From Chitinophaga rhizophila (GTDB taxonomy: Bacteria; Bacteroidota; Bacteroidia; Chitinophagales; Chitinophagaceae), in assembly GCF_019492185.1 (NCBI RefSeq), contig NZ_JAICCF010000006.1:186001-250000 (forward strand): a DNA stretch of 64,000 bases, in the 5' to 3' direction. Every line of letters begins with the position of its first letter. Position 1 is the stretch's first letter. The position numbers and the translations under genes were made by a program. This document shows positions 25,946 through 35,748 of the stretch, piece by piece. The notes below the pieces were generated by a model. That model was not told the origin of the DNA and searched no databases. It was given only the letters and a program-made list of their open reading frames with translations.

Positions 25946-26932
25946 TTATCTAATAATATTAGACTGTTTATCAACTCTTGGCTGCTGACCACCACGCAGC
26001 ACTGTACTTCCGTTAAATTTCAAACTTTGATCTACATCTTTAACTGTATCAAAGTCAGCCTCTTCTATTTGTCCACTTTGTGCAAAAGCAGCGATAGCGT
26101 TGCGGAAAGTTACCAAATGAATATCATTCAAGTCAATACCACTTTCGTGCATGAGGGCCGCAGTTTTGGGTACAGCCAGCGGATCGCTGATGCCCCAGTC
26201 TGCTGCTGAATTGACCATAATCCGTTCACTTCCATATTGCTTTACGATCTCTACCATGCGCTCGTTACCCATTTTAGTGAAAGGGTAGATGGTGAAAGCG
26301 GCCCAGAAACCGCGGTCGAGCACTTCTTTGACTGTTTCTTCGTTGTTGTGGTCAACGATAATCATCTTTGGATCCAGTCCATGTTCCAGCGCAATGTCCA
26401 TGCTACGCTGTGTCCCTTTTTTCTTGTCCCGGTGAGGAGTATGTATTTGTACAGGCAGGCCTGCTTCTTTAGCGAGTTCCAGTTGTGCGCGGTAGTACTT
26501 TTCTTCTGCCGGCGTCTGATCGTCAAAACCAATCTCACCTACACCTACTACGCCTTCTTTGTAGAGGAAAGACGGCAGTATTTCCATTACAGCTTCTGCT
26601 AACCGCTCATTGTTAGCTTCTTTGGAATTGAGTCCTATAGTGCAATAATGTTTAATACCAAATTGTGAGGAACGGAAGCGTTCCCATCCGATCAGGCTAT
26701 TAAAATAATCCCTGAAAGTGTCTACACCTGTACGTGGTTGACCCAGCCAGAAAGCCGGTTCAATGATCGCAACAACACCGGCATCAGCCATTGCCTGATA
26801 ATCGTCGGTAGTGCGGGATGTCATATGTACATGTGGATCGAAAAAACGCATACCTTTTATGCGTTCCATATACGAGGAAGATGTTGTGATAGGTTGAAAT
26901 TCTCTACCTGTTAGCTCATGACTACAACACAT
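25946..26932 (-). CDS. eboB: EboB: TatD-like metal-dependent hydrolase
   Basis: The 328-residue protein is an amidohydrolase-superfamily TIM barrel. The first metal motif FFDPHVHMTSRTTDDYQAM is typical of EboB, which has HxH within a TSRTTDD context. Later ligands are probably in GVGEIGFDD, PVQIHTPHRD and IIVDHNNEET. The first ~20 residues before MERIKGMRFFD are not conserved in the family, so ATG at ~26869 could be the true start. It lies 107 nt after eboA and 42 nt before eboC. The natural substrate is unknown. Confidence 0.85.
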   Translation of the reverse strand: MCCSHELTGREFQPITTSSSYMERIKGMRFFDPHVHMTSRTTDDYQAMADAGVVAIIEPAFWLGQPRTGVDTFRDYFNSLIGWERFRSSQFGIKHYCTIGLNSKEANNERLAEAVMEILPSFLYKEGVVGVGEIGFDDQTPAEEKYYRAQLELAKEAGLPVQIHTPHRDKKKGTQRSMDIALEHGLDPKMIIVDHNNEETVKEVLDRGFWAAFTIYPFTKMGNERMVEIVKQYGSERIMVNSAADWGISDPLAVPKTAALMHESGIDLNDIHLVTFRNAIAAFAQSGQIEEADFDTVKDVDQSLKFNGSTVLRGGQQPRVDKQSNIIR

Positions 26933-27039
26933 GTCTTTTACTATTTAATTGAGACCTGTAAAATGAACAACCTGCTACTGCGGGCTGAGGTTTCCGTTTC
27001 GCAAGTTAAGATTATATACCTTGAAGGTGTGATACACGT

Positions 27040-27930
27040 TTATGCTATTCGTGCGGCAATTGTCTCCCATGTTACCTTTTGCCCGGCAATTTCCTCTTTT
27101 AGCGTGGCAGACTGCTCCAGCAATTCCCTGGCGGGTGCATATGTACTTGATGCACAGGCGAGCGCAGCTGCTTCCCTGTCTGTATTCACTTCTGAATGCC
27201 ATACCCGCTGAATATCAGCAAAGTTTTCTTCAGTGATGAAAGGGCCTACCAGTCTCCATAACAAAGGATGTACTTTTCTGCCTGCGGCCCATCGCTCGTG
27301 GGCGTAATCTGTTAATATGGCTGCCAGCTGGCTGTTGGCTCGTTCGTCCAGGCCGGCAATAAGATGGATAGGTTTGTCGGTAAAGAATGCCTTCATGACC
27401 AGCTGATTCCATGCTGGCTCTTCGAGATGGCGGGCAGGATACACATTATGCAGCATGACTGCTTCCTGTACCGGACCAATATTAGAACGGATACCTTCTG
27501 TTGTGCGGAATATCCATGCATCCGGCCATGCCAGCAGGGGCAGGGCGCTATAGAGAGCCGCCAGTTCATTCATATCGGCGGCGTCAAACAATCCTTCGAT
27601 TACTTTCACATACAATGACCTGTCTGTAGCAGGTAAGTGCAGCAACCACCAGAGGCGTACAAGCCTGTCTAACGTATAACCATGTATGAAAAGTGTGATA
27701 CCTTCAGCCAGTTGGATCAATGGCTGTTCCGTTTGAATGACTTGTCTGCCGGCAAACCTTGGAATTGCGGAAAAGGTTAGGTTGAAACGCTGAACGTTTA
27801 CAGGGTCCCCCAGTTTTTCTTTCTGCTCCTGTAACCAGCCGAGTGCCTTCTCTGTACTGTTTTGTCTGATAATATCAAATAATAACGCTTCGGTTTTATT
27901 CCTATCGTGGTAATAAGCTTGTTCCATCAC
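27040..27930 (-). CDS. eboA: EboA family metabolite traffic protein
   Basis: The 296-residue, mostly helical protein has no signal peptide or membrane helix. The length, the central LHNVYPARHLEEPAWNQLVMKAFF region, the RANSQLAAILTDYAHERWAAGR segment and above all the position directly before eboB identify it as EboA. EboA is only known from ebo clusters and has no known enzymatic motif. It is the first gene of the operon; the operon promoter should lie in 27931-28010, before the terminator of the preceding gene. Two adjacent ATG codons (27930, 27927) can start it. Confidence 0.82.
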   Translation of the reverse strand: MMEQAYYHDRNKTEALLFDIIRQNSTEKALGWLQEQKEKLGDPVNVQRFNLTFSAIPRFAGRQVIQTEQPLIQLAEGITLFIHGYTLDRLVRLWWLLHLPATDRSLYVKVIEGLFDAADMNELAALYSALPLLAWPDAWIFRTTEGIRSNIGPVQEAVMLHNVYPARHLEEPAWNQLVMKAFFTDKPIHLIAGLDERANSQLAAILTDYAHERWAAGRKVHPLLWRLVGPFITEENFADIQRVWHSEVNTDREAAALACASSTYAPARELLEQSATLKEEIAGQKVTWETIAARIA

Positions 27931-28015
27931 CCGGGCTAATTTATCTTGTGCTAAAGTTAGCAGATTAAGTATTAAAAAAAGTGAAAAAGTATGATGGATG
28001 GTGCAGTAAATAAAA

Positions 28016-28036
28016 GAGAGGCACCTTGTGCCTCTC
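28016..28036 (-). terminator. Terminator after the FG-GAP/bL12-like lipoprotein gene
   Basis: A perfect 9-bp stem with a 3-nt loop is followed on the minus strand by TTTTATTT. It separates the upstream lipoprotein gene from the ebo operon. Between 28037 and 28306 I see no further gene. Confidence 0.75.
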
Positions 28037-28306
28037 CTTCCGCCATTCTAAAACCTGATCAGTTCAATCAGGAGTATTTTGATAACAATAACTCTGCGGC
28101 AATTATTGTCTGAAATATGTCGTTGTTGATTACAGGGAAATAGAAATACTATACGTGGGCTAAACTATCAGTTTAAGCAGCATAGATTTAGATTTTTGCC
28201 TGACATTGCATATGCAATATAATCAATTATTTGTTACAACTGCAATCGAATGATCAAAAATCTGGTCTCCTCTGTACTATTTTTAAAGAAAGGAAGTATA
28301 AACAAC

Positions 28307-29998
28307 TCATTTTGAGTTATTTCGGAGTACAACCAGTGGCATATTAACATCCCAGCCGGGCTGTACGCCCTCCTGTATGATAAAACCTCTGGAATAACTA
28401 CCCAGCACAATATCAAGGTCTCCATCGCGGTCTATATCTCCTGCATCCATACATATCCATCTGCCGGCGTCTTTGAGCTGGCTGATAGTATGCGGACTAT
28501 ACTTACCAGCGCCGTCCTGCCGGAACAGGATGAATTTTTCGGCCGGTCTGTCTTTTAGATCCGCAAAAAAGGCGATGCTGGCAATATCCTGATCGCCATC
28601 TCCGTCAAAATCGGCAGCAATTGCTTTAGTACAGCCATTAACCGGGTAAAACCAGGATTGCTCATATTCAAAGTCACCTTTGTTCAGGTAGATATACACG
28701 CCGTGAAACGGTTTCAATTCCATAGAGAAATCGCCATTATCTCCGGAGGTATATAGGATGTCCGGCAGTCCATCTTTATTCATATCCACCACCTGGAAAC
28801 TGGTGGAGCCGTACACCGGTGGGAAACGCAGTATGCGCTTTTGTGTGAAGCCACCTTTGTGGTCATTCAGGAACAGCCAAAGGCCTTCATCGCCATAGGC
28901 AAACAACGTCATGATATCGGGCCAGCCATCTTTGTCAAAGTCCTCTACCACCGAATGGATAGCGCCCGGCACTTCCCATACAGGCTGTTTTTTATAATCA
29001 GCGGCCGCTGTTTGCTGTAGTACGTACAAGCCGCCGAAGTCATGCCCGAACCCACACACCAGGTAATCTGTGCGGCCGTCTTTGTTAAAATCTGCCGCAA
29101 TACTTTGAACAGGCCTTGGCAATCCCATGCCGATAGTCTTCACCTGTTCCGCCTCGGGTTTATCGGGATAGACTTCCCACAGCATTCCCTGGGGGATATC
29201 GACAGCGCGCATACTACCGATACAGGTAAGCAGCGCGGTGCCTGGTGCACGCCAGTTCATATCAACAGCGGTCGATTGCAGCCGGATCAGGGGTTGCGGG
29301 TGAAGCAGGCTATCCCACTTATAGAGACTTGCGCCATATTCGGCAGAGGAATATAAAGAACCCGTATACGGATCAACAGCCACCATGGTAGTGGTCGCGA
29401 TCTGCGGTTGTTGCTTGCCGATAATGGTAGCGGTACCTCCGGCAGCTTCGAGTTGCTGTTTCAGGTCGGCAGCAGCTTCTTTTGAGAGTCCGGTCTTGAT
29501 TGTACTGGGTGCAGCATCTACCAGTTCCTTGCTTTCCCGCAGTGAGAGAGCTGTCTGGTCTCTGACCAGTTTAACCAGTTGCAACTTGGTTTCGCCTATT
29601 GTCAGCAGTTGCACTTCATAGGTAGAGTCTGTTGCATGCGCTGGCTGTACGTCAAACAGCTGAAGGTCTTCTGCAAGTGGCTGGGGAATTTTCGCCGGCG
29701 TAAGCTTATCCGGAGCCAATTCCTGATAATAGGCTACAATGGCATTCCAGTCCTCAATACTGATGTTTGTACCCGCGCCGGGCTTCACATAGTAACCGCT
29801 GCCCTGCCACACGCCAATGCCCAGCTTAGGGGCCATTGCCGGCAGCACATGTTCTGTCCAGGTGATTTTATCCAGCATTGCAGGAGCAACAGGCATATGA
29901 CAGCTGCCACAATATTTGTCAGAAAGGAGCTTGCCTTTTTCCTGTTGGGATAATGAACAGGCAAATAAGACAGGCAGAAAAATGAGTAGTTTTTTCAC
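28307..29998 (-). CDS. Lipoprotein with cytochrome c motif, bL12-like domain and FG-GAP/VCBS repeats
   Basis: The 563-residue protein has an unusual domain order. A signal sequence and lipobox (VLFAC, Cys 14) are followed by a haem-binding CGSCH at residues 30-34. Residues ~135-195 closely match the C-terminal domain of ribosomal protein bL12 (KLQLVKLVRDQTALSLRESK, then ELVDAAPSTIKTGLSKEAAADL and QQLEAAGGTATI). From ~200 to the end come FG-GAP/VCBS propeller blades with calcium-type loops such as DFNKDGRTDY, DFDKDGWPDI, DMNKDGLPDI, DFDGDGDQDI and DIDRDGDLDI. It should face the periplasm or surface. It follows SusCD pair 2 on the same strand but behind a terminator. Function unknown; electron transfer or carbohydrate binding is possible. 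Confidence 0.85.
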   Translation of the reverse strand: MKKLLIFLPVLFACSLSQQEKGKLLSDKYCGSCHMPVAPAMLDKITWTEHVLPAMAPKLGIGVWQGSGYYVKPGAGTNISIEDWNAIVAYYQELAPDKLTPAKIPQPLAEDLQLFDVQPAHATDSTYEVQLLTIGETKLQLVKLVRDQTALSLRESKELVDAAPSTIKTGLSKEAAADLKQQLEAAGGTATIIGKQQPQIATTTMVAVDPYTGSLYSSAEYGASLYKWDSLLHPQPLIRLQSTAVDMNWRAPGTALLTCIGSMRAVDIPQGMLWEVYPDKPEAEQVKTIGMGLPRPVQSIAADFNKDGRTDYLVCGFGHDFGGLYVLQQTAAADYKKQPVWEVPGAIHSVVEDFDKDGWPDIMTLFAYGDEGLWLFLNDHKGGFTQKRILRFPPVYGSTSFQVVDMNKDGLPDILYTSGDNGDFSMELKPFHGVYIYLNKGDFEYEQSWFYPVNGCTKAIAADFDGDGDQDIASIAFFADLKDRPAEKFILFRQDGAGKYSPHTISQLKDAGRWICMDAGDIDRDGDLDIVLGSYSRGFIIQEGVQPGWDVNMPLVVLRNNSK

Positions 29999-30039
29999 GA
30001 AGGGAAATATTCTTGTACAGCTAAGATAAGCAGGTTATT

Positions 30040-30077
30040 AAAAAAAGAGAGACCCTGGTAGCAGGGCCTCTCTTTTT
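30040..30077 (-). terminator. Terminator of SusCD operon 2
   Basis: The stem AAAGAGAG/CTCTCTTT is extended by CCCTG/CAGGG with a small internal mismatch and a short loop. A T-run on the minus strand follows, ~27 nt after the susD stop. Confidence 0.82.
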
Positions 30078-30103
30078 CGATATACAGTGAAGCTGACTAT
30101 TGA

Positions 30104-31900
30104 TTAGTAGCCTTGGTTCTGTTCGAGTGTTCTTTCACCGCTCTTCAGGCTCAGATCTATCTGGCGCTGAGGAACAGGATAATATTCATTACGGTTAGGA
30201 ATGAATTTAGCGCCGTTCAGGTCAGTGGTGATCTTAGACTCATAAGAGTAGAACTTGGTCATTTCGGCGTTAGCGATACCCCAGCGAACGATGTCGAAGT
30301 AACGCTGACCTTCCATAGCCAGTTCCAGCTTACGTTCAAAACGGATCGCTTTCAAAGCGAAGTCTTTACCACCTGCAGCGAATCTGCCTGCAGGATAGTT
30401 AGCGACTACATATTTAGCAGCCGGCGTGGTAGAGAAACCGCCCATTGGGTTTGAATCGTTGGTATATCGGTATACGGCAGTCTTTGGATTTGCAGCCCTG
30501 GTACGCACCTGGTTGACATAAGTTTGTGCGGCTTCCAGGTTGCCCAGTTCAGCTTCAGTTTCTGCAGCCATTAACAGAACGTCTGCATAGCGGATCAACA
30601 CCAGGTTGATCGCTGAACCTGGAGCCCAGGAGTTTGGATCTTTGTATTTGTCCTGGTTATACTGCCAGTATACGTTCTTTTTAGGCGCATACGGACCCGC
30701 ATAGTCCTGATCGCGCACCCAGCTACGGCCAGGGTGATTACCCCAATCCAGGAACGGAATACCACGACGACCTACGGTCCAGTCAAGGCGTGGATCCAGG
30801 TTACCTGCATCCGGTGTAAACGGAGCACTTGACAGTATCTTCATATCATTTTTTACCGGGAAGGTGTTATAATCATCCAGGTAAGGAAGTCCGGCAGCAT
30901 CTGTACGATAAGAGTTTACCAGGTCCTGGGTTGGCTGATAGAATCCGCAGCAACCGAATGGGCTGTTGTAAGGGAAGTTCAGCATTTCACCCTGGTTACC
31001 ACTGGAGATCTGACCGGTACCGTTATTCGCAGACATCTGAATAGCAAATACAGACTCAGAGTTGTTTTTAGTTTCAGAATCGAAGTTATCTTCAAATCTG
31101 TCGGTCAGCGCATATTTCGTACCTTTTGGCGTAGTACCCTGTTCTTTGATCAGATCAAACACCGGTTTGGCATCTGTCCATTTCTTCTGATATACATAGG
31201 TCTTAGCCAGATAAGCAGCAGCTGCCCATTTGTTGGCGCGGCCTACCTGGGCCTGTAAGGCTGGCAGATTATCATAAGCATATTTAAAATCTGCTTCTAT
31301 GTTAGGCCAGATATCTACGTTATTTGGCTGTTTGTAATCATCGATATGTGTTTCATCTACCCATGGCACTTTATTGAACATCTTCTTCAGTTCAAAATAG
31401 TAGTGACCACGCAGGAAACGACCTTCTGCCTGTACCTGTGTTTTCTCGGCGTCAGTCATATCTGTTACATCGGGTAACAATGACAGTATAACGTTCACAC
31501 GGGAAATACCGTCGAATAACACTTTCCATTTTGTGTTGAAGAATCCGTTGCTGGCATCAAACTGGCCGGTAGCAATAAGGCTGATGGGTGGCTGGTCGGT
31601 AGCATCGCTACCTTTATGTGCATCACCTGCTGCAACGCTACCATATATCCAGTTACTAGGAGCAGCTTCCCATGGGCCGCCGCCACCGATAGCTGCTACG
31701 TCCTGCTGCTGACCATCCAAAGCCGCATAGGCCCCGATGAGCAACTCATTTATACCAGCCTTGGTTGATACGGTACCGCTGGTAAGAGAACCCTGTGGCT
31801 CACGTTCTAGGAAACTTTTGCTGCAGGCATCGAAGAACAACCCGCCGGCAACTACTGCTGCAACGATTATATATTTTGATGTCAAGAATTGTCTTTTCAT
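30104..31900 (-). CDS. SusD/RagB family nutrient-binding outer-membrane lipoprotein (pair 2)
   Basis: This is a ~598-residue surface lipoprotein partner of the SusC protein upstream. I take ATG at 31900 as the start because it opens a clear signal sequence with lipobox (FFDAC); an upstream start at 31939 adds 13 residues. Family features are EREPQGSL just after the lipid anchor, the helical FLRGHYYFELKKMF region, VLIRYADVLLMAAETEAELGN, AIRFERKLELAMEGQRYFDIVRWG, and the ending PVPQRQIDLS with EQNQGY. The gap to susC is 56 nt, so they form an operon. Substrate unknown. Confidence 0.93.
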   Translation of the reverse strand: MKRQFLTSKYIIVAAVVAGGLFFDACSKSFLEREPQGSLTSGTVSTKAGINELLIGAYAALDGQQQDVAAIGGGGPWEAAPSNWIYGSVAAGDAHKGSDATDQPPISLIATGQFDASNGFFNTKWKVLFDGISRVNVILSLLPDVTDMTDAEKTQVQAEGRFLRGHYYFELKKMFNKVPWVDETHIDDYKQPNNVDIWPNIEADFKYAYDNLPALQAQVGRANKWAAAAYLAKTYVYQKKWTDAKPVFDLIKEQGTTPKGTKYALTDRFEDNFDSETKNNSESVFAIQMSANNGTGQISSGNQGEMLNFPYNSPFGCCGFYQPTQDLVNSYRTDAAGLPYLDDYNTFPVKNDMKILSSAPFTPDAGNLDPRLDWTVGRRGIPFLDWGNHPGRSWVRDQDYAGPYAPKKNVYWQYNQDKYKDPNSWAPGSAINLVLIRYADVLLMAAETEAELGNLEAAQTYVNQVRTRAANPKTAVYRYTNDSNPMGGFSTTPAAKYVVANYPAGRFAAGGKDFALKAIRFERKLELAMEGQRYFDIVRWGIANAEMTKFYSYESKITTDLNGAKFIPNRNEYYPVPQRQIDLSLKSGERTLEQNQGY

Positions 31901-31956
31901 TTTTAATGTTTTAATATCCTCAATAAGTGATCCTTTCACGTTAACAATGGTCGATA

Positions 31957-34900
31957 TTAAAAGCCAACATTAACGCCCACCAGGAACTGGCGCTGATTTG
32001 GATAAGCTCCTTCATCCAGACCGAAAGCCTGTGTAGTACCTGTAATTTCCGGATCGATACCGGTGTATTTGGTGATGGTAAACAGGTTAGCTGCCTGAAC
32101 GTAGATACGGAACTTCTCAATACCTACACGGTTTAACGCTGATCTTGGCAGTGTATAACCTAACATCATGTTCTTTGCACGCAGGTAAGAACCATTTTCT
32201 ACGAGGAAGGAGTTAGGAACAGTGTTGGTACTGAATGAACCCTCATTTTCCTGAATTGGTGCTTTTGCGTTCATGTTATCAGGTCTCCAGGAATCATACA
32301 GTGCTGTTTTGCTCTTTGCACCTGCAAATGATGGATAGAAGTCTGTCCACCAACGTACCTGGTTCCAGATCTGGTTACCCTGTACGCCATAGAAGAAGGC
32401 GGTGAAGTCAAAGCCTTTGTATTTCAGTTCGATGTTCAGACCATAACTGAAATCAGGGCTTGGGTTACCAAGGAAGGTACGGTCAGCCTCAGTAATGATG
32501 CCGTCGCCATTGGTATCCTGGTAGCGGAAGCGGCCAAGGCCGATACCTGTCTGATAAACTGCATTCGCATTACCGGTAGCTTTCTGTGCCTGATCATTGG
32601 CTGCAGCAATTTCTTCAGCAGTGTTCCAGAAACCGGCAGTCTTATAACCATAGAAGCTGGAGATAGGATGACCGATAGCGTTACGAATGATGAAGTTACC
32701 ATTGAAACGACGCGCTTCCAGATCGAAGTATGGCGCATCGCCGGAGATGTTCAGGATCTTATTAGAGTAGCTGGTGAAGGTAGCGCCTACTGTTAAGAGC
32801 AGGTCTTTTGTAAGATTCACATTCACCAGGTTGATGCCGAGGTCTATACCGTGGTTTTTCATTTCCGCGATATTCACATCAGGAGGGGTAGGACGTCCTG
32901 CTGTTGCCGCCAGCTCTGGTTTGAACAGCAGATCTTCTACACGTTTCTGGTAGTAGTCTGCAGTGATTTCCAGTTTGCCTTTGAACAGGGTCGCATCGAT
33001 ACCGATGTTCATATTGATATTGCTCTCCCATTTTGCATTCGGGTTACCGATATAAGTACGGAAGAAGCCAGAGTTCAATGTATTGGTAGTACCGCCGATG
33101 TCATAGAAGGAAGATCCTTTGTTCAGACCATACTGGGTAAATGCGTTGGCAGGGTCTACGTTAAGCTGGTTACCCATGATACCGTATCCTCCTCTGATCT
33201 TTAAGTCTGCGATCCAGGATACCTGTTTCAGGAATGCTTCCTGAGAGATACGCCAACCTGCGCTGACAGCAGGGAACACACCATAACGATAGTTAGCGCC
33301 AAAGCGGCTGGAACCATCGCGGCGTACTACTGCACCGAGCAGATATTTATCCATCAGGCTGTAATCCAATCTGCCGAATAAAGAGAACAAGCCGTCTGTG
33401 TTAACAGTACTGGCGTGGTTCATGGTTCCGGTACCACTACCCAGATTCGTGAAGTTAGGATCGAAGCTGAAATAGTTCTGCGTATTCGCTGTTGATACAC
33501 GTCCGCGGTTATCGAAAGCTTCTGTACCTACTACTACTTTCAGGCTATGCACATCCTTGAAAGTTTGTGAATAGGTCAAGGCGTTTGTCCAGGTCCAGTT
33601 ACGGATATTAGCAGACGTTTCAGTGTAAGAGTTTACTTTATCATTTTCCGCATTTTCGTACTCAGGGAAAGTAAACTCGTGGGTATAACCTGAATAGATT
33701 TCTCCACCGAAGGTTGTGCGGAATGAAAAATGGTTCAGGAAGTCCACTTCTGCATACATGCTACCGAGTAAACGGTTGATCAGACCTTTGTTATTCCTGA
33801 TACGATCTTGTAGCGCAACAGGGTTACGGGCGTTACCTAACTGAGCGCCATTGGTGCTGAAGGAACCTGCAAAATTACCGTTGATGTCGCGTACGGGAAT
33901 AATTGGCTGCTCACGGAACGCCATACCGATACCGCTACCTTCTGTTAATGCATCGATACGGGGGTTGTCCATTACTGAGAAAGCTAAGTTCTCACCAATA
34001 CGTACATGCTTACCTACATTAAAGTGGCTGTTAGAACGGATAGAGTAACGTTTCAGGTAGGTATTGAGCAGTGTACCTTTCTGGTCGAAGTAGTTAAAGG
34101 ACAGGAAATAAGAACCCTGGTCTCCACCACCACCAACAGATACGTTATGGCTGGTGATATATGCAGGTTTGAATATTTCATGGAACCAGTCTGTACCCTG
34201 TTTGTTAGCCCTGGTAATACGGTAGAATTTATCCAGGTCAGAAGGTGATTTATAGTTAGGATCTACAAAATACTTTGACGGATCTACTGCCGGATCTCCT
34301 TCCATCAGACCACCTGGTGCGATATAGTCAGGCAGTCTTGGTGTAGTACCTGAACCATACAATGCGTCGTTATACACAACATTTGGATTGGTATTTTTGA
34401 GCGCCATCCATTTCAGTTCGGCCATTTCCTGAGAACTGAGGATGTCCCATACGTTACCACCTTTAGGACGTTGTGTACCATAGTAACCATCGTAGGTAAC
34501 GCGTACTTTACCATCGGCTTTACCGCGTTTGGTTGTAACAATTACAACGCCGTTGGCTGCTCTTGCACCGTAGATAGATGCAGATCCCGCATCTTTCAGT
34601 ACCTGCATAGATGCAACGTCGTTGGGGTTCAGGTCAGCGATATTCTGTGTAGGTACTCCATCAATAACAAACAACGGGGTGTTGTTACCGAAGGTGTTCA
34701 CACCACGGATACGCACCTGCGGCTCTTGTCCCGGCTGACCGGAACCCAGTACTGTAATACCGGATACCTGGCCCTGTAACTGATTGCTCACCTGAGCAGT
34801 GGGCTGACGGCTGATCTGGTCAACGTTTACAACAGAAACAGCGCCTGTGAGGTCTTTCTTTTTCTGTGTAGCATAACCGGTTACTACCACTTCATCAAGA

Positions 34901-35208
34901 GAACCTACTTTCTCTTCGAGACTGATTTCTACATTGGTTGACTGGCCGAGTACAAACTCCTGCTGGGTATAACCTACGAATGAAAATACAAGCGTCTCAC
35001 CTGATTTAGCTGAGATAGTAAAATTACCTGCCGGGTCTGTGGCGGTACCCCTGGCAGAATTTTTAATTGCCACTGTTACTCCGGGCAACGGATTCCCGGA
35101 TACTTTGTCGGTGACCTTACCGATGATCTTAGTCTGGGCGAATGCGGCACTGGCAAATAACAACAACAGCCAGCAGCACGCAAATGTGCGGTAGACATGT
35201 CTCTTCAT
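31957..35208 (-). CDS. SusC/RagA family TonB-linked outer-membrane transporter (pair 2)
   Basis: The 1083-residue importer shows a signal peptide (ending AAFAQT), a carboxypeptidase-regulatory-like domain (GKVTDKVSGNPLPGVTVAIKN), a TonB-box segment (LDEVVVTGYATQKKKDLTGA), a plug (PQVRIRGVNTFGNNTPLFV, DGVPTQ) and a barrel ending FLVGVNVGF. Length and order are standard for SusC. The 540 nt upstream hold no gene, so a long 5' leader or distant regulation is possible. I see no sigma/anti-sigma pair or hybrid two-component gene nearby to suggest how it is controlled. Confidence 0.93.
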   Translation of the reverse strand: MKRHVYRTFACCWLLLLFASAAFAQTKIIGKVTDKVSGNPLPGVTVAIKNSARGTATDPAGNFTISAKSGETLVFSFVGYTQQEFVLGQSTNVEISLEEKVGSLDEVVVTGYATQKKKDLTGAVSVVNVDQISRQPTAQVSNQLQGQVSGITVLGSGQPGQEPQVRIRGVNTFGNNTPLFVIDGVPTQNIADLNPNDVASMQVLKDAGSASIYGARAANGVVIVTTKRGKADGKVRVTYDGYYGTQRPKGGNVWDILSSQEMAELKWMALKNTNPNVVYNDALYGSGTTPRLPDYIAPGGLMEGDPAVDPSKYFVDPNYKSPSDLDKFYRITRANKQGTDWFHEIFKPAYITSHNVSVGGGGDQGSYFLSFNYFDQKGTLLNTYLKRYSIRSNSHFNVGKHVRIGENLAFSVMDNPRIDALTEGSGIGMAFREQPIIPVRDINGNFAGSFSTNGAQLGNARNPVALQDRIRNNKGLINRLLGSMYAEVDFLNHFSFRTTFGGEIYSGYTHEFTFPEYENAENDKVNSYTETSANIRNWTWTNALTYSQTFKDVHSLKVVVGTEAFDNRGRVSTANTQNYFSFDPNFTNLGSGTGTMNHASTVNTDGLFSLFGRLDYSLMDKYLLGAVVRRDGSSRFGANYRYGVFPAVSAGWRISQEAFLKQVSWIADLKIRGGYGIMGNQLNVDPANAFTQYGLNKGSSFYDIGGTTNTLNSGFFRTYIGNPNAKWESNINMNIGIDATLFKGKLEITADYYQKRVEDLLFKPELAATAGRPTPPDVNIAEMKNHGIDLGINLVNVNLTKDLLLTVGATFTSYSNKILNISGDAPYFDLEARRFNGNFIIRNAIGHPISSFYGYKTAGFWNTAEEIAAANDQAQKATGNANAVYQTGIGLGRFRYQDTNGDGIITEADRTFLGNPSPDFSYGLNIELKYKGFDFTAFFYGVQGNQIWNQVRWWTDFYPSFAGAKSKTALYDSWRPDNMNAKAPIQENEGSFSTNTVPNSFLVENGSYLRAKNMMLGYTLPRSALNRVGIEKFRIYVQAANLFTITKYTGIDPEITGTTQAFGLDEGAYPNQRQFLVGVNVGF

Positions 35209-35685
35209 AACGTGAAACGTTTTTTTGGTTAATAAAAAGCCTGGCGGGCCTATACTCTACAACGTTGGCAGGTACAGGCACGAAAAATGACCGGGTTAAA
35301 TCAATATCCTGGTCTGAAAGGGACAATATATAACTCCTCACTTCAGGTCAAAGCCATTCTGTTACTGATACTGCTGGGCAGCTCAGTATATAATACATCC
35401 TTGCAAATTGGTTTTGGGAAAAGCGGTACACACAGTTTTTTAAAGACTACAGTTTAGTTGTTTCATACACGTGTTAACATTAAAACTTTGATAAACATGG
35501 AAATAGATCTTGGTTACTTTAAACACACACTAAAATTTCTAACGTTAACTGCATAACAAGGTAACACATTCGTTTAATTTAAGCAAGACATAGGGTAAAT
35601 TTTTAATCAGGTTTTAATAAAAAAATATCAGTGCTATATCAGATGGAGGTATCAGATATCTGGAATGAAGAACCAGGTATGCAGG

Positions 35686-35746
35686 ATCAGGTAAATGGAG
35701 ACGCGCCTGCATTCCGGTACCTGATTCCTGGCTCTCCATTCCTGAT
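35686..35746 (-). terminator. Imperfect hairpin directly after prfH
   Basis: Arms 35686-35701 and 35733-35746 pair over 14 bp with a 2-nt bulge (ATCAGG/CCTGAT and AATGGAGA/TCTCCATT), starting 3 nt after the prfH stop. No T-run follows, so it may be a 3'-end structure rather than an intrinsic terminator. The rest of 35209-35685 shows no gene. Confidence 0.4.
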
Positions 35747-35748
35747 TA

